A stretch of 64,000 bases of DNA from Manis javanica (Eukaryota > Chordata > Mammalia > Pholidota > Manidae). Made by a program: the position numbers and the translations under genes. Below the pieces are notes generated by a model. The model did not search any database, had not been told where the DNA came from, and saw only the letters and a list, made by a program, of their open reading frames with translations. The stretch lies in assembly GCF_040802235.1 (NCBI RefSeq), contig NC_133170.1, positions 49,051,501 to 49,115,500 on the forward strand. The letters run 5' to 3'. Shown here one piece after another: positions 1 through 11,316 of the stretch (the stretch's first letter is position 1; every line of letters begins with the position of its first letter).

Positions 1-3000
1 ATGCATTCATTATGGGAGACTTTAACACACCACTCACTCCAAAGGACAGATCCATCAGACAGAAAATAAGTAGGCACAGAGGCACTGAACAACACACTAG
101 AATATAGACATCTATAAAACTTTATATCCAAAAGCAACAGGATACACATTCTTCTCAAGTCCACATGGAACATTCTCCAGAATAGACCACATACTAGACC
201 ACAAAAAGAGCCTCAGTAAATTCCAAAAGACTGAAATCCTACCAACTAACTTTTCAGACAACAAACGTATAAAATTAGAAATAAATTTTACAAAGAAAGC
301 AAGAAGACTCACAAACACATGGAGGCTTAACAACATGCTCCTAAATAATCAATGGATCAATGACCAAATTAGAATGGAGATCCAGCAATATATGGAAACA
401 AATGACAACAACAACACAAAGCCCCAACTTCTGGGGATACAGCAAAAGCAGTCTTAAAAGGAAAGTATATAGCGATCTAGGCATATTTAAAGAAGGAAGA
501 ACAATCCTGAATGAATAGTCTAATGTCATAATTATCAAAACTGGAAAAAGAAGAACAAATGAGACCTAAGGTCAGCAGACAAAGGGACATAATAAAGATC
601 AGAGCAGAGAAGAAATAAACAAAATTGAGAAGAATAAAACAATAGAAAAAAATCAATGAAACCAAGAGCTGGTTCTTCGAGAAAATAAACAAAATAGATG
701 AGCCTCTAGCCAGACTTACTAAGAAAAAAAGAGAGTCAACACACATCAACAGAATCAGAAACAAGAAAGGAAAAATCACGACAGACCCCACAGAAATACA
801 AAGAGTTATTAGAGAATACTATGAAAACCTATATGCTAACAAGCTGGAAAACCTAGGAGAAATGGACAACTTCCTAGAAAAATACAACCTTACAAGACTG
901 ACCCAGAAAGAAACAGAAAATCTAAACAGACCAATTACCAGTAACGAAATTGAAGCGGTAATCAAAAAACTACCCAAGAACAAAACCCCTGGGCCAGATG
1001 GATTCACCTCGGAATTTTATCAGACATACAGAGAAGACATAATACCCATTCTCCTTAAAGTTTACCAAAAAATAGAAGAGGAGGGAATACCCCCAAACTC
1101 ATTCTATGAAGCCAACATCACCCTAATACCAAAACCAGGCAAAAACCCCACCAAAAAAGAAAACTACAGACCAATATCCCTGATGAACATAGATGCAAAA
1201 ATACTCAACAAAATATTAGCAAACCAAATTCAAAAATACATCAAGAGGATCATACACAATGACCAAGTGGGATTCATCCTAAGGATGCAAGGATGGTACA
1301 ACATTCAAAAATCCATCAACATCATCCACCACATCAACAAAAAGGACAAAAACCACATAATCATCTCCATAGATGCTGAAAAAGCATTCAACAAAATTCA
1401 ACATCCATTCATGATAAAAACTCTCAACAAAATGGGAATAGAGGACAAGTACCTCAACATAATAAAGGCCATATATGATAAACCCACAGCTAACATCATA
1501 CTGAACAGGAAGAGGCTGAAAGCTTTTCCTCTGAGATCAGGAACAAGACAGGGATGCCCACTCTCCCCACTGTTATTCAACATAGTACTGGAGGTCCTAG
1601 CCACGGCAATTAGACAAAACAAAGAAACAGAAGGAATCCAGATTGGTAAAGAAGAAGTCAAACGGTCACTATTTGCAGATGACATGATATTGTACATAAA
1701 AAACCCTAAAGACTCCACTCTGAAACTACTAGAGCTAATACTGGAATTCAGCAAAGTTGCAGGATACAAAATTAACACACAGAAATCTGTGGCTTTCCTA
1801 TACACTAACAATGAACTAATAGAAAGAGAAATCAGGAAAACAATCCCATTCACAATAGCATCAAAAAGAATAAAACACCTAGGAATAAACCGAACCAAGG
1901 AAGTGAAAGACCTATACCCTGAAAACTATGAGACACTCAAGAGAAATTAAAGAGGACACTAACAAATGGAAACTCATCCCATGCTCCTGGCTAGGAAGAA
2001 TTAATATTGTCAAAATGGCCATCCTGCCCAAAGCAATATACAGATTCAATGCAATCCCTATCAAATTACCAGCAGCATTCCTCAATGAACTGGAACAAAT
2101 GGTTCAAAAATTCATACGGAAACACCAAAGACCCCGAATAGCCAAAGCAATCCTGAGAAGGAAGAATGAAGTGGGGGGATCTCACTCCCCAACTTCAAGC
2201 TCTACTACAAGGTGACAGTAATCAAGACAATTTGGTACTGGCACAAGAACAGAGCCACAGACCAGTGGAACAGAATAGAGACCCCAAACATTAACTCAAA
2301 CATATATGGCCAATTAATATATGATAAAGGAGCCATGGACATACAATGGGGAAATGACAGTCTCTTCTACAGATGGTGCTGGCAAAACTGGACAGCTACA
2401 TGTAAGAGAATGAAACTGGATCACTGTCTAACCCCATACACAAAAGTAAATTCAAAATGGATCAAAGACCTGAATGTAAGTCACGAAACCATAAAACTCT
2501 TAGAAAAAAACATAGGCACAAATCTCATGGACATAAACATGAGTGACTTCTTCATGAACATATCTCCCCGGGCACGGGAAACAGAAGCAAAAATGAACAA
2601 GTGGGACTATACCAAGCTAAAAAGCTTTTGTACAGCAAAGGACACCATCAATAGAAGAAAAAGGTATCCTACAGTATGGGAGAATATATTCATAAATGAC
2701 AGATCCGATAAAGGGTTGACATCCAAAATATATAAAGAGCTCACATACCTCAACAAACAAAAAGCAAATAATCCAATTACAAAATGGGCAGAGGAGCTGA
2801 ATAGACAGTTCTCTAAAGAAGAAATCTAGATGACCAAAAGACACATGAAAGATGCTCCACATCACTAATCATTAGAGAAATGCAAATTAAAACCACAATG
2901 AGATATCAACTCACACCAGTAAGGATAGCCATCATCGAAAAGACAAACAACAAATGTTGGCGAGGTTGTGGAGAAAGGGGAACCCTCCTATACTGCTGGT

Positions 3001-3770
3001 GGGAATGTAAATTAGTTCAAACATTGTGGAAAGCAGTATGGAGGTTCCTCAAAAAGCTCAAAATAGAAATACCATTTGACCCAGGAATTCCACTTCTAGG
3101 AATTTACCCTAAGGATGCAGCACTCCAGTTTGAAAAAGACAGATAGATGCACCCCTATGTTTATCGCTGCACTATTTACAATAGCCAAGATATGGAAGCA
3201 ACCTAAGTGTCCATCAGTAGATGAATGGCTGAAGAAGATGTGGTACATATACACAATGGAATATTACTCAGCCATAAGAAAAAAACAGATCCTACCATTT
3301 GCAACAACATGGATTGAGCTAGAGTATTATGCTCAGTGAAATAAGCGAGGCGGAGAAAGACAAGTACCAAATGATTTCACTCATATGTGGAGTATAAGAA
3401 CAAAGGAAAACTGAAGGAACAAAACAGCAGCAGAATCATAGAACCCAAGAATGGACTAACAGTTACCAAAGGGAAAGGGACTGGGGAGGATGGATGGGAA
3501 GGGAGGGACAAGGGTGGGGAAAAAGAAAGGGGGCATTACGATTAGCATGCATAGTGGGGGGGGGGGCACGGGGAGGGCTGTGCAACACACAGAAGACAAG
3601 TAGTGATTTTACAGCATCTTTCTATGCTGATGCACAGTGACTGTGAAGGGGTATGTTGGGGGGACTTAGTGAAGGGGGAAGCCTAGTAAACATAATGTTC
3701 TTCATGTAATTGTAGATTAATGATACCAAAGTAATAAATAAATAAATAAATAATGATAATAATAAAAAGC
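1..3770 (+). repeat. LINE-1 element, 5' part outside the window, with complete 3' end
   Basis: The segment reads through the end of the L1 ORF2 endonuclease, the reverse transcriptase, the C-terminal region, a purine-rich 3'UTR with an 11-G run at 3556-3566, and an A-rich tail with AAATA repeats at about 3734-3770. It lies in TOP2B intron 7, antisense to the gene. The 3' 530 bases closely match a second copy at 6726-7250, so both come from one L1 family. Its left end is outside the window, so its full length and target-site duplication cannot be seen. Confidence 0.93.
10..3339 (+). pseudogene. Broken L1 ORF2 (endonuclease and reverse transcriptase)
   Basis: The first codons read IMGDFNTPLT, a motif of the L1 endonuclease. 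Stops and frame changes fill 60-860. A long open stretch from 862 to 1950 carries the reverse transcriptase core, including [26 protein letters not shown] and the catalytic FADD at 1672-1683. Frameshifts near 1930 and 2180, a stop near 2829 and another shift near 3125 break the rest. The downstream pieces still match the L1 C-terminal region, with [13 protein letters not shown] and CWRGCGE motifs at about 2950-3260. It cannot make a full ORF2 protein as read. This is a retrotransposon relic and not a host gene. Confidence 0.93.
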
Positions 3771-3950
3771 AGCTAGCAACATGGTAAATTTTAATCCAAA
3801 TATACCAATAATCACTTTGAATGTGAATCACCTCAACATACCAGTTAAAAGAAAGAGTTTATTAGATTAAATTTTAAAAGCAAGATCTAACTATAAGCTG
3901 TCTGCAAAAAAAAAAATAACAAAGCATTAACTATTTTAGAAGACACTTAC

Positions 3951-4163
3951 AGGCAACTTCTTTCCATTAAACATGACCTTGACCCCTTTGCATGAACCAG
4001 CCAAATCATAAGCTCTTCTGGTCATGAGAGCCACGATATCCTTGTCGAGTTTTTCCATCTTAAATTTGGACAAATCTGGTTGGAATGTTATGCATGTGTA
4101 ATCTTCACCATCAAAATGTTTAATTTTGGCTTCAGAAGTCTTCATCATATTATTCATCCATGT
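3951..4163 (-). CDS. TOP2B: TOP2B exon 7 (ATPase domain, codons 211-281)
   Basis: DNA topoisomerase II beta passes one DNA duplex through a transient break in another, using ATP, in the nucleus. This exon encodes 71 codons starting TWMNNMMKTSEAK and ending NGKKLP, within the GHKL ATPase domain after the nucleotide-binding loop. It has an acceptor AG at 4164-4165 and a GTAAGT donor at 3945-3950, and it is phase 0 at both ends. The residues match vertebrate TOP2B more closely than TOP2A: MMKTSEAKIKHFDGEDYT is the beta form. It is the last TOP2B exon in the window; exon 8 lies to the left of base 1. Position 270 is Lys, where I recall Arg in human, a conservative change. Confidence 0.97.
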
Positions 4164-5309
4164 CTTTAAAAGAAAAAATAATCACATAGTTCTATAATGC
4201 TTCTATATCTTATAATGAAAACTCATGAAATACTCATTTACCACAACTATATCCACTTTCCAGCTTCACAACAAATAAATCAATCCTTGAAACTGATAAT
4301 ATTAAGGCTGAAAAAATTTTAACTACTACTACAATAGTCCCCCTTATCTACAGGGGATATGTTCCAGGACCCCTAGTGTATGCCTGTAATCATAGATAGT
4401 ACCAAACCCTGAATATACTATATTTTCCCTGTATGTACATATATACATATAAGATCTAATTTATAAACTAGGCACAGTAAGAGATTAACAATATAATTAG
4501 TAACAAAACAGAACAATTATAATATACTATCATAAAAGTCATGTGAATGTGGTCTAAGTATTGTACTGAATTCTTTTCTTCTTGTAACGATGTAAGATAA
4601 CAACATGCCTACATAGTGAGAATAAGTGAGGTGAATGATATAGACATTGTGACACAGTGTTAGGTTATTATTGACATACTGTCAGAAGGAGGATCACATG
4701 CTTCTAGACCATGATTGACCATGGGTAACTGAAACTGTTATGTTAAACCCTGGATAAGCAGGGATTGCTATATTATAACAACCTTCTGTGAAAAATAAGC
4801 AAAATAAACTATACAACATTTACTACCCTGGTAGTAAATTTTTTGTCAAATTCTTCAACATGACCATCTAAAATTTTACAAAATAAACAGGTATGATGAT
4901 TTTCCTGAAAAATTTTTTTAGCTTATATAAAATTTCAAACTATTTTCAAAGACCTATAAAAGTAAAATAAGATAAAATTTTGACATGAATTTGATGAACC
5001 AATAAAGAATTTTTTAAACAGGCTAAGTAGATTCAATTAGTCTATAAGGATCAGGGCATTTTCACTAATGCTTGACTGAGTTAAAGGAAAAGTCTGTTAA
5101 ATAAAGTATTTTGTTTCTAAGGAATATAAAAAGACAGGTTTATATAAAATCTTCTAGGCATTCTGAAATCTTTCTACTCTGGTGACTTGCTGAATGTTTA
5201 AAAAAGGAAGTTATATAGCTATCATTGCAACTTACCTAACGTTCTATAATCTCAGCAAAGCAATGAAACATGATTATTAAAAAAAGAATTAGACACATTT
5301 CTATCATAC
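4164..5309 (-). other. TOP2B: TOP2B intron 6
   Basis: This is a 1,146-base intron with GTATGA at the donor and AAAG at the acceptor. It holds the Tigger-like element at 4330-4775. The rest is AT-rich with no further recognisable feature. Confidence 0.9.
4330..4775 (+). mobile_element. Tigger-family DNA transposon relic (MER2-like)
   Basis: It starts GTCCCCCTTATCTACAGGGG and ends with a degraded inverted counterpart, GGATAAGCAGGGATTGC. In between are phrases typical of MER2-type Tigger elements, such as GGCACAGTAAGAGATTAACAA and GTCAGAAGGAGGATCA. There is no transposase ORF, so it is a nonautonomous relic. It lies in TOP2B intron 6. Confidence 0.85.
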
Positions 5310-5407
5310 CTGCTTAAAACTATGTTTGTATTCTTTGCAAGCAGTTTCTACTGTAAACTTTGTACTGAAAATATTACAAAGTTTTGCACCATAACCATTG
5401 CGACCAC
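5310..5407 (-). CDS. TOP2B: TOP2B exon 6 (nucleotide-binding loop, codons 178-210)
   Basis: These 98 bases complete a Gly codon split with exon 5 and encode GRNGYGAKLCNIF, then STKFTVETACKEYKHSFKQ. GRNGYGAK (residues 179-186 here; human numbering is three higher) is the glycine-rich loop that holds the ATP phosphates in GHKL ATPases. The acceptor reads TTACAG and the donor GTATGA (5304-5309). All loop residues needed for ATP binding are present. ETACKEYKHSFKQ distinguishes it from TOP2A, which has SREYKKMFKQ. It joins exon 5 in phase 1 and exon 7 in phase 0. Confidence 0.97.
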
Positions 5408-6318
5408 CTGTAAGAACAATTAAATGTGAAAGGTTTAATGAAAATGATCTTAAAGGAACTTCATTAACTTACCTACCATAGGGCAGGTCTGTTGCAAGAC
5501 AGTTCCACTTACTGCATTATCTTAACAATCACTGACTGAATATTTCAAAGTACAGATTTTTTTTCATTTAAAGGAAAATACAATTAAGATTTAGCAAATA
5601 GAGTAATATAATTAAAATATGTATTTTGTAGATTATCTTCATAGAGTAATATAATTAAAATATGTATTTTGTAGATTATCTTCATCACAATTGTCAAAAA
5701 ATATAATTTCCTATATTCCTATAATACAGTAAGTCTCTGAGTATGAAAGCTGGGCTTTCTATCAAAGTCACTTCTCTATTACAAAGTTTTATTCTAAATC
5801 ACTTCCTAAAGCTTTGATTTTGAAAAAACAAAACTATCAACCTACTCGGGCAAGGTAATTAAGTAGGAAAACATCTGGCTTTGGTCAAAGCATTTTCAAG
5901 TCTACTTAGAGTCTAGATTTTTTTCAATTTTGACCTTGTCAAGAAAGCAGTTTAAAAATAATTTAACTGATAGCAAAAGACATGGTGCTTATATAATAAC
6001 AAACTCACATATACAGGAATCATACAATTTGCTTTCATTAGTACTTGAATTAAAAATTCAAACCGTCAGCCAGGTTAGAGTTCCAGAAGTTATAGTATAA
6101 GCCAATGTACTGTCAGAGCTAAGCTTTCAAAATGGCTGTTTGACTATAATCAAGACTATATTTACACATGATAATCACTTAATAGATTAACTCTGAAAAG
6201 GATTTTCTCACAACAAAACTAGTTTCCTTTTCTGTAATAGTTTATAGATAGTAAGCAATTTCATGTTAAGAGAACAAAAGTTTTCAATAAAAATTCTGAT
6301 CAGCCATTTAGACTTTAC
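5408..6318 (-). other. TOP2B: TOP2B intron 5
   Basis: This 911-base AT-rich intron has donor GTAAAG (6313-6318) and acceptor CAG. Apart from the tandem duplication at 5598-5683 I see nothing in it. Confidence 0.9.
5598..5683. repeat. Exact 43-bp tandem duplication
   Basis: A 43-base unit beginning ATAGAGTAATATAATT occurs twice head to tail (5598-5640 and 5641-5683) with no mismatch. It is in TOP2B intron 5. Confidence 0.97.
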
Positions 6319-6464
6319 CTGTTACTTTTTTCTCATCATCATCATAGTTACTGGATGTTAAAAGCTGTCCAAAAATTAATGCAGGAACATAAACTTTCTC
6401 TACTTTGTGCTCTACTACTGGAATGCCTTTCCCATTATTCCAAATGCTTACAATGTTAGATTCA
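6319..6464 (-). CDS. TOP2B: TOP2B exon 5 (GHKL G1 motif, codons 129-178)
   Basis: These 146 bases encode ESNIVSIWNNGKGIPVV, then EHKVEKVYVPALIFGQLL and TSSNYDDDEKKVT, with split codons at both ends (Pro129 and Gly178). IWNNGKGIPV is the G1/Bergerat motif of GHKL ATPases; Asn138 here corresponds to human Asn141, an ATP contact. The acceptor is TTACAG and the donor GTAAAG, a weaker donor than the others. I recall Ile at residue 134 in human where this protein has Val, a mild change. The reading frame through exons 4, 5 and 6 is continuous. Confidence 0.97.
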
Positions 6465-6710
6465 CTGTAAATAAACAAGCAGAGTTTAGAATTTACAACA
6501 GATTTAAAGATATATTCATTAATTTCCATAAAAACTAAAGTAATCCAAAATAAACCTGAGTGACCATAAGCAAAATGTCAGTTATTAACAATCGGATAAT
6601 ACTCATCCTTTAAGAAAATAACTGCTGAAGACACACATTTCTATCCCTGAGACATAACTCAAATTAGGGTCACTAAGATCTGCAAGCAATATTGTAACAT
6701 TTCTCAGGAG

Positions 6711-7265
6711 AAGAATCTCTTCTTAAGATGTGGTACATATACACAATGGAATATTATTCAGCCATAAGAAGAAAACAAATCCTACCATTTGCAACAACAT
6801 GGATGGAGCTAGAGGGTATTATGCTCAGTGAAATAAGCGAGGCGGAGAAAGACAAGTACCAAATGATTTCACTCATATGTGGAGTATAAGAACAAAGGAA
6901 AACTGAAGGAACAAAACAGCAGCAGAATCACAGAACCCAAGAAAGGACTAACAGTTACCAAAGGGAAAGGGACTGGGGAGGATGGGTGGGAAGGGAGGGA
7001 GAAGGGGGGGAAGAAGAAAGAGGGCCTTACGATTAGCATGTATAATATGGGGGGGGGCACGGGGAGGGCTGTGCAACACAGAGAAGACAAGTAGTGATTT
7101 TACAGCATCTTACTATGCTGATGGACAGTGACTAATGGGGTATGTGAGGGGAACGTGGTAAAGGGGGGAGTCTAGTAAACATAATGTTCCTCATGTAATT
7201 GTAGATTAATGATACATACATACATACATACATAAATAAAATGAAATAAAAAGAATCTCTTCTTA
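6711..7265 (+). mobile_element. 5'-truncated L1 insertion with 15-bp target-site duplication
   Basis: The body (6726-7250) matches the last part of ORF2 (the [14 protein letters not shown] region) and the same purine-rich 3'UTR as the L1 at 1-3770, ending in TACATACATA repeats and AAATAAAA. AAGAATCTCTTCTTA occurs exactly at both edges (6711-6725 and 7251-7265). That shows a complete insertion by target-primed reverse transcription. It sits in TOP2B intron 4, antisense to the gene. Confidence 0.96.
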
Positions 7266-8189
7266 GAATCCTCCCAGAAAAACAGAAAAGCAATGAAGCT
7301 TTTACAAGAAGTCAACTGTAGATCCTGCTTTGTTTTCATATACATCAGCCGTGACCAGTATACCACCTGTGAGCCACAAGCTCTGCAGAGCCAGCTGCCA
7401 CTGCCATGTTCATTTCCTACGTAACTGCTCAAGTAGTACAGATAGAAAGGAAAACAGCCTGAAATGTATTCCATTCTCAGCCTAAAGGTTAGAGGGTTGT
7501 TTGTACTGTGGGAGTCACTGCCATCAACTAATTTTATATGGTTTTAAAATACAGAAATGCTATCTATTTTAGGTCTTTCTGATTTTTCTACCACAAAACC
7601 ATCCATTTAGCCCCAAATAGTATGGAGTACAGGCTCCTATACTGACAACAACTTGACACAGACAGTAGTCCTGATGGCAAATTTTACCCACTCTACTGAT
7701 TTTAGTAGTAGATTCTATGAGACTTTTACCCATGTCAGAGCCAAATTTGCAACCAACACTGAGAATTGCTTAAAAAACTACCACTTGCCAATCTGACTCA
7801 CAATTATTCTTGGACATGCCGTTTCACTCACACATACAAACCTCAGTCTCTCGAAAAATATTAGTAGTAGTTATTACAAGTAAAAAAATTCTTATAAAAG
7901 CCAAAATGAAAAATCCAGGGGAATCAATTAATTAAATCAAAAAAGTAAAACAAAGAAACTAAAAAATAACTTTTAACGTATCACCTTTCCCCAAATCACC
8001 AACCAACTTTCCTTTCTCTCAGTCTCTAATATAATTCTTTAAATCTCCTATGCTTAAATTTTGATATCCGTTTTTATTCATATCTCGTTAGTCATTCTCG
8101 TTAGTCATCAAGACTTATCAGTTTGTTCCATGATATTTATTTCATATCAGTATCCATCGTTTCTTCATTCCAGTGTCAGTATGAGTCTA

Positions 8190-8620
8190 GACAGACTACT
8201 ATCATCTTATTCACTACTGCAACAATACCCTTGCTAACCACTCCCCTTACATACATTATGCATAAGATGATGGACTTAGTACATCTTTCATAAGGCTATT
8301 TTTTGCTCCAGTACACAGCAGTAGTTCCACATTATCTGTAAGATTAAGCTTAAAAATCCTCTACTAGATGTTCAAGGCCTGTTATTCATATCCCTAATTA
8401 CAATCAAATTTAATTGCCACTACACTGCAACATGCATCCTATTTTTTCCTTCAGTCATTTTTATTGTCCATGTTCATTCCTAATTCTCTCATTTCTTTGT
8501 TTATTGGTCCTTTTCTTGCTTATAATGTCTTTTTTCCTTGGTTCTTCCAGCCAAAATTTGTCCAAACTTTGAGGGTCAGTTTATGACTTCAGTTCTCCAT
8601 TAAGACTTTTACCCAGTCTA
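8190..8620 (+). repeat. Probable L2 LINE relic
   Basis: Scattered phrases match the L2 3' region: AAAAATCCTCTACTAGATGTTCAAGGCC and CATTTTTATTGTCCATGTTCATTCC in sense order. It is strongly diverged and its edges are uncertain. Confidence 0.45.
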
Positions 8621-8900
8621 TAACAATGTTTCCCAACCCTCCCTATACTGCAGTAGCAAAAAAAAAAAATCTAAATTTAACTTACTGGAGACCTCAGGAG
8701 ATAATCAGGTTATCTCACTTGCGGGTAAACATTCTCTACAGAACACACAGTTCAGTATTTAAGTAGGTAACAGTTTCAAATTGTCTATTATACTTTCACT
8801 TTTATGTCCTATCTCCAAGATAAAAACAGTGGGCCTTAGAAACATGGGCCATGGATTGCACTACTTTTTTAAACTTCCAAATAGTTCCTAGGTTGGGCTT

Positions 8901-9153
8901 AAAACCTATAATTTTGATCAAAACCGAAAGTTTCTGTGATGACTGCCCTTGCACTGTTCATCATGTAAGAATTTGTTCACCATGTAAGAACTTGTTCATT
9001 ATGCTTCAGAAGATTGGAGACTGTTGAGAATTAGGCTTGGGGTTGATTAATGATTATGCATTGAGTCCCCTATATAGAATTTTATTGTTGTTAACAACCA
9101 TTTGATCAATAAATATGAGAGATACCCTCTCAAAAAAAAAAAACCTATAATTT
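8901..9153 (+). mobile_element. Retroposed short element with poly(A) and 14-bp target-site duplication
   Basis: The body (8915-9139) is about 225 bases and ends TCAATAAATATGAGAGATAC, then CCTCTC and a poly(A) run. AAAACCTATAATTT flanks it on both sides (8901-8914 and 9140-9153), the second copy partly merging with the tail. There is no ORF and I see no clear tRNA or 7SL head, so it may be a SINE, or the 3' end of an L1 subfamily mobilised alone. I cannot name the family. Confidence 0.8.
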
Positions 9154-10087
9154 ATTAAGTACCTATTTCTACAAGAAACTTACTGAGTTCAGAACTAATA
9201 GAGAAGAATTCTGAAGGTAATAGAAAATGAAAATGAATGGAAAATTACAGCTCTTAAACTTCCCAGGATGTTTACACAAAAGTCAATACACTCATGAGAA
9301 AAACCTTTAAAAATATTTCATCCTAGTTAGTATATGTAGACTATAATTAAGATAGACCCTTGTAAATTCATTAATTTTATCAGAGCAAAAAAAAAAAATA
9401 AGGCTTCATGTCTCCTACATCCAGTAATTCTTCATGAATATGAAACTGAAACTTTCTACCAAAGTCATTTCTCTATTAAAAAATTTGAATCTATATCACC
9501 TCCCAGACCTGGTATTTATTTTTATAATCTCTAAACAATAATTCAGAATTCTATACATTCTTTGCTCCATCAATCATCTCCACAGAAATATTAGGAAAAA
9601 GAATACTGTGTCTGGAAAAGGCATAAATGAAGTTTCAAAATAATTAAAGTTAAAAAGAAACCGGGAAAACACAGAATATCACTATTCATCAACTGGAAAG
9701 GGATTATGACGTACTGTCACAAAATACTTAGGAATAGTTAAAAAAAATATGTCTATATAAGTTAATAAAGCTGTCCATAATAAATTCAATAAAAGTGGAA
9801 AGACATAAAATAGCATATAAATAAGCACATTTTAAAAAAATAGAAATGTGAAATGTGTAGGTATATATATTTCAGTATTACTTACTTAAGCTACTATTGT
9901 AAGAGTTTCAGCCCTAAATAATTACGAATACTTAAACTGGAGGAATAGTTAGAACTCTGGTTAATGTGTTTCCATGTTTGTTTTTAGTCAGATAGATGCC
10001 AGAAAATTAAGTTGTTTCAAGACTAACCATTATGTTATATTATTTAATGAATCTTAAGCTTCTGGATTATCCAGAATTGTTTTCTGG

Positions 10088-10169
10088 ACAGCAGTAATTG
10101 TTTTGTGTACCTTACTATATAAGTAAAAACAGCAGTAATTGTCCTGTGCACCTTACCATATAAATTCTT
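10088..10169. repeat. Diverged 41-bp tandem duplication
   Basis: ACAGCAGTAATTGTTTTGTG... (10088-10128) is followed directly by ACAGCAGTAATTGTCCTGTG... (10129-10169). Several substitutions separate the units, so it is older than the 43-bp tandem pair in intron 5. Confidence 0.85.
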
Positions 10170-10300
10170 AAGAATGTACTCAATATAGAAAAGATCCAAA
10201 TAAAAAAATAAAGGTAAAAAACAAAAAATCAAAAACTTCAACACCATAATTATGTGGTAATATTTTCATAAAAGGTACAGTTAACTTCATGGTGCAACAA

Positions 10301-10381
10301 AATTATATTTTTAATTACATTATTACTCTTAACCATGACATCTCAAATTAGATTATTGACAGTAAGGCTATACCTGAATTG
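10301..10381 (+). repeat. 81-bp duplication, copy in TOP2B intron 4
   Basis: It is identical over 81 bases to 11236-11316. It begins AATTATATTTTTAATTACAT and ends TATACCTGAATTG. It matches no transposon I recognise and has no target-site duplication. See the partner copy. Confidence 0.95.
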
Positions 10382-11042
10382 TTAAATATTCATGTTAGAG
10401 AAAAAAAATCTTAAAATCATGCTAAATACTAATGAAATTATAAAGGATAAATGCAAGGTAATACTTTATAGAATGCTTATAGGAACAGGATAAATTGAGC
10501 AATATATCTCTAACTTAAAACTTTTATACTCCCCTCAGTCCTCCAAAAAAAAAAAAAATCACCACAGTAAAATCTAATTAGCAGAATACCTGGTATATAT
10601 TCTAGAATATCAGCAATCTAATTTATAAACGATGTTATAAATAATGGAGAAGTCCAAATGCTGGTCATGAAAAATAAATTTAACCCATAATGTAACTGTA
10701 ATAGTATTAGCAACAGCCTTTAGCTTTGAGTCTCAAACCACAGGTAAGAAAGGAAAGACCAAGTGATTACTGTAGCTGCTGAAATGATATCTCCAGCATC
10801 AACGAGGGAGCAAAATGGTCTCCAAAGGGCACTCCTAAGGAAATACTTCGGGAAAAAAAGATGATGAATGACAGAAGAAACTGAGAATACAGAATTCTGG
10901 CTGAAAGAGGCAAAAATAACAAGTTCTCAAGCAACAGGGGAACTAGGAGTACTAACTGTATACATTATTCATTTGAGTATTTATAAGTTGGAAACTATCT
11001 GAATGAAATAAGCATAAAAAATTAAACTTGAAATATACTTAC

Positions 11043-11106
11043 GGATCGATACAAACTTTAATACACGTCATGTTCTTATCTCTTTGTTTATTGTCAGCTG
11101 CATTAA
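11043..11106 (-). CDS. TOP2B: TOP2B exon 4 (N-box, codons 108-129)
   Basis: This 64-base exon completes Val108 (first base in exon 3), then reads NAADNKQRDKNMTCIKVCID and the first two bases of Pro129. Together with exon 3 it forms EILVNAADN, the N-box of GHKL ATPases. Asn109 (human Asn112) binds the Mg-ATP, and the acidic residue two positions before Leu107 (Glu105) is the usual catalytic base. The acceptor is TTTTAG and the donor GTAAGT. Residue 126 is Cys (TGT), where I recall Ser in human TOP2B and Thr in TOP2A. The exon is flanked by the two copies of the 81-bp direct repeat. Confidence 0.97.
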
Positions 11107-11235
11107 CTAAAAAATCAAATATTTTGATAAGTAATAAGGTAGTTATATACATAGACATAACTGCATGTTTATCATTTCTTAATATAAACATTTACACATG
11201 GTAATGGTTAATGAAAACAATTACTGCTAACTTCT

Positions 11236-11316
11236 AATTATATTTTTAATTACATTATTACTCTTAACCATGACATCTCAAATTAGATTATTGACAGTAA
11301 GGCTATACCTGAATTG
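11236..11316 (+). repeat. 81-bp duplication, copy in TOP2B intron 3
   Basis: Direct repeat of 10301-10381, offset by 935 bases, with no mismatch. The pair brackets exon 4 (11043-11106). The flanks outside the 81 bases are unrelated, which argues for a copy-and-insert event or an assembly error and against an old tandem duplication. Confidence 0.95.

Larger units (their letters stand above)
6465..11042 (-). other. TOP2B: TOP2B intron 4
   Basis: This 4,578-base intron carries the truncated L1 (6711-7265), a weak L2 relic (about 8190-8620), a retroposed element (8915-9139), a 41-bp tandem pair (10088-10169) and one copy of an 81-bp duplication (10301-10381). In 7270-8190, 9155-10085 and 10385-11040 I see only AT-rich sequence, with possible old L1 tail traces at about 9690-9860. 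Confidence 0.85.

Noticed and set aside
862..3339. Several long plus-strand open frames near the left edge
   Set aside because: They are pieces of one L1 ORF2 split by frameshifts, so they are not separate genes.
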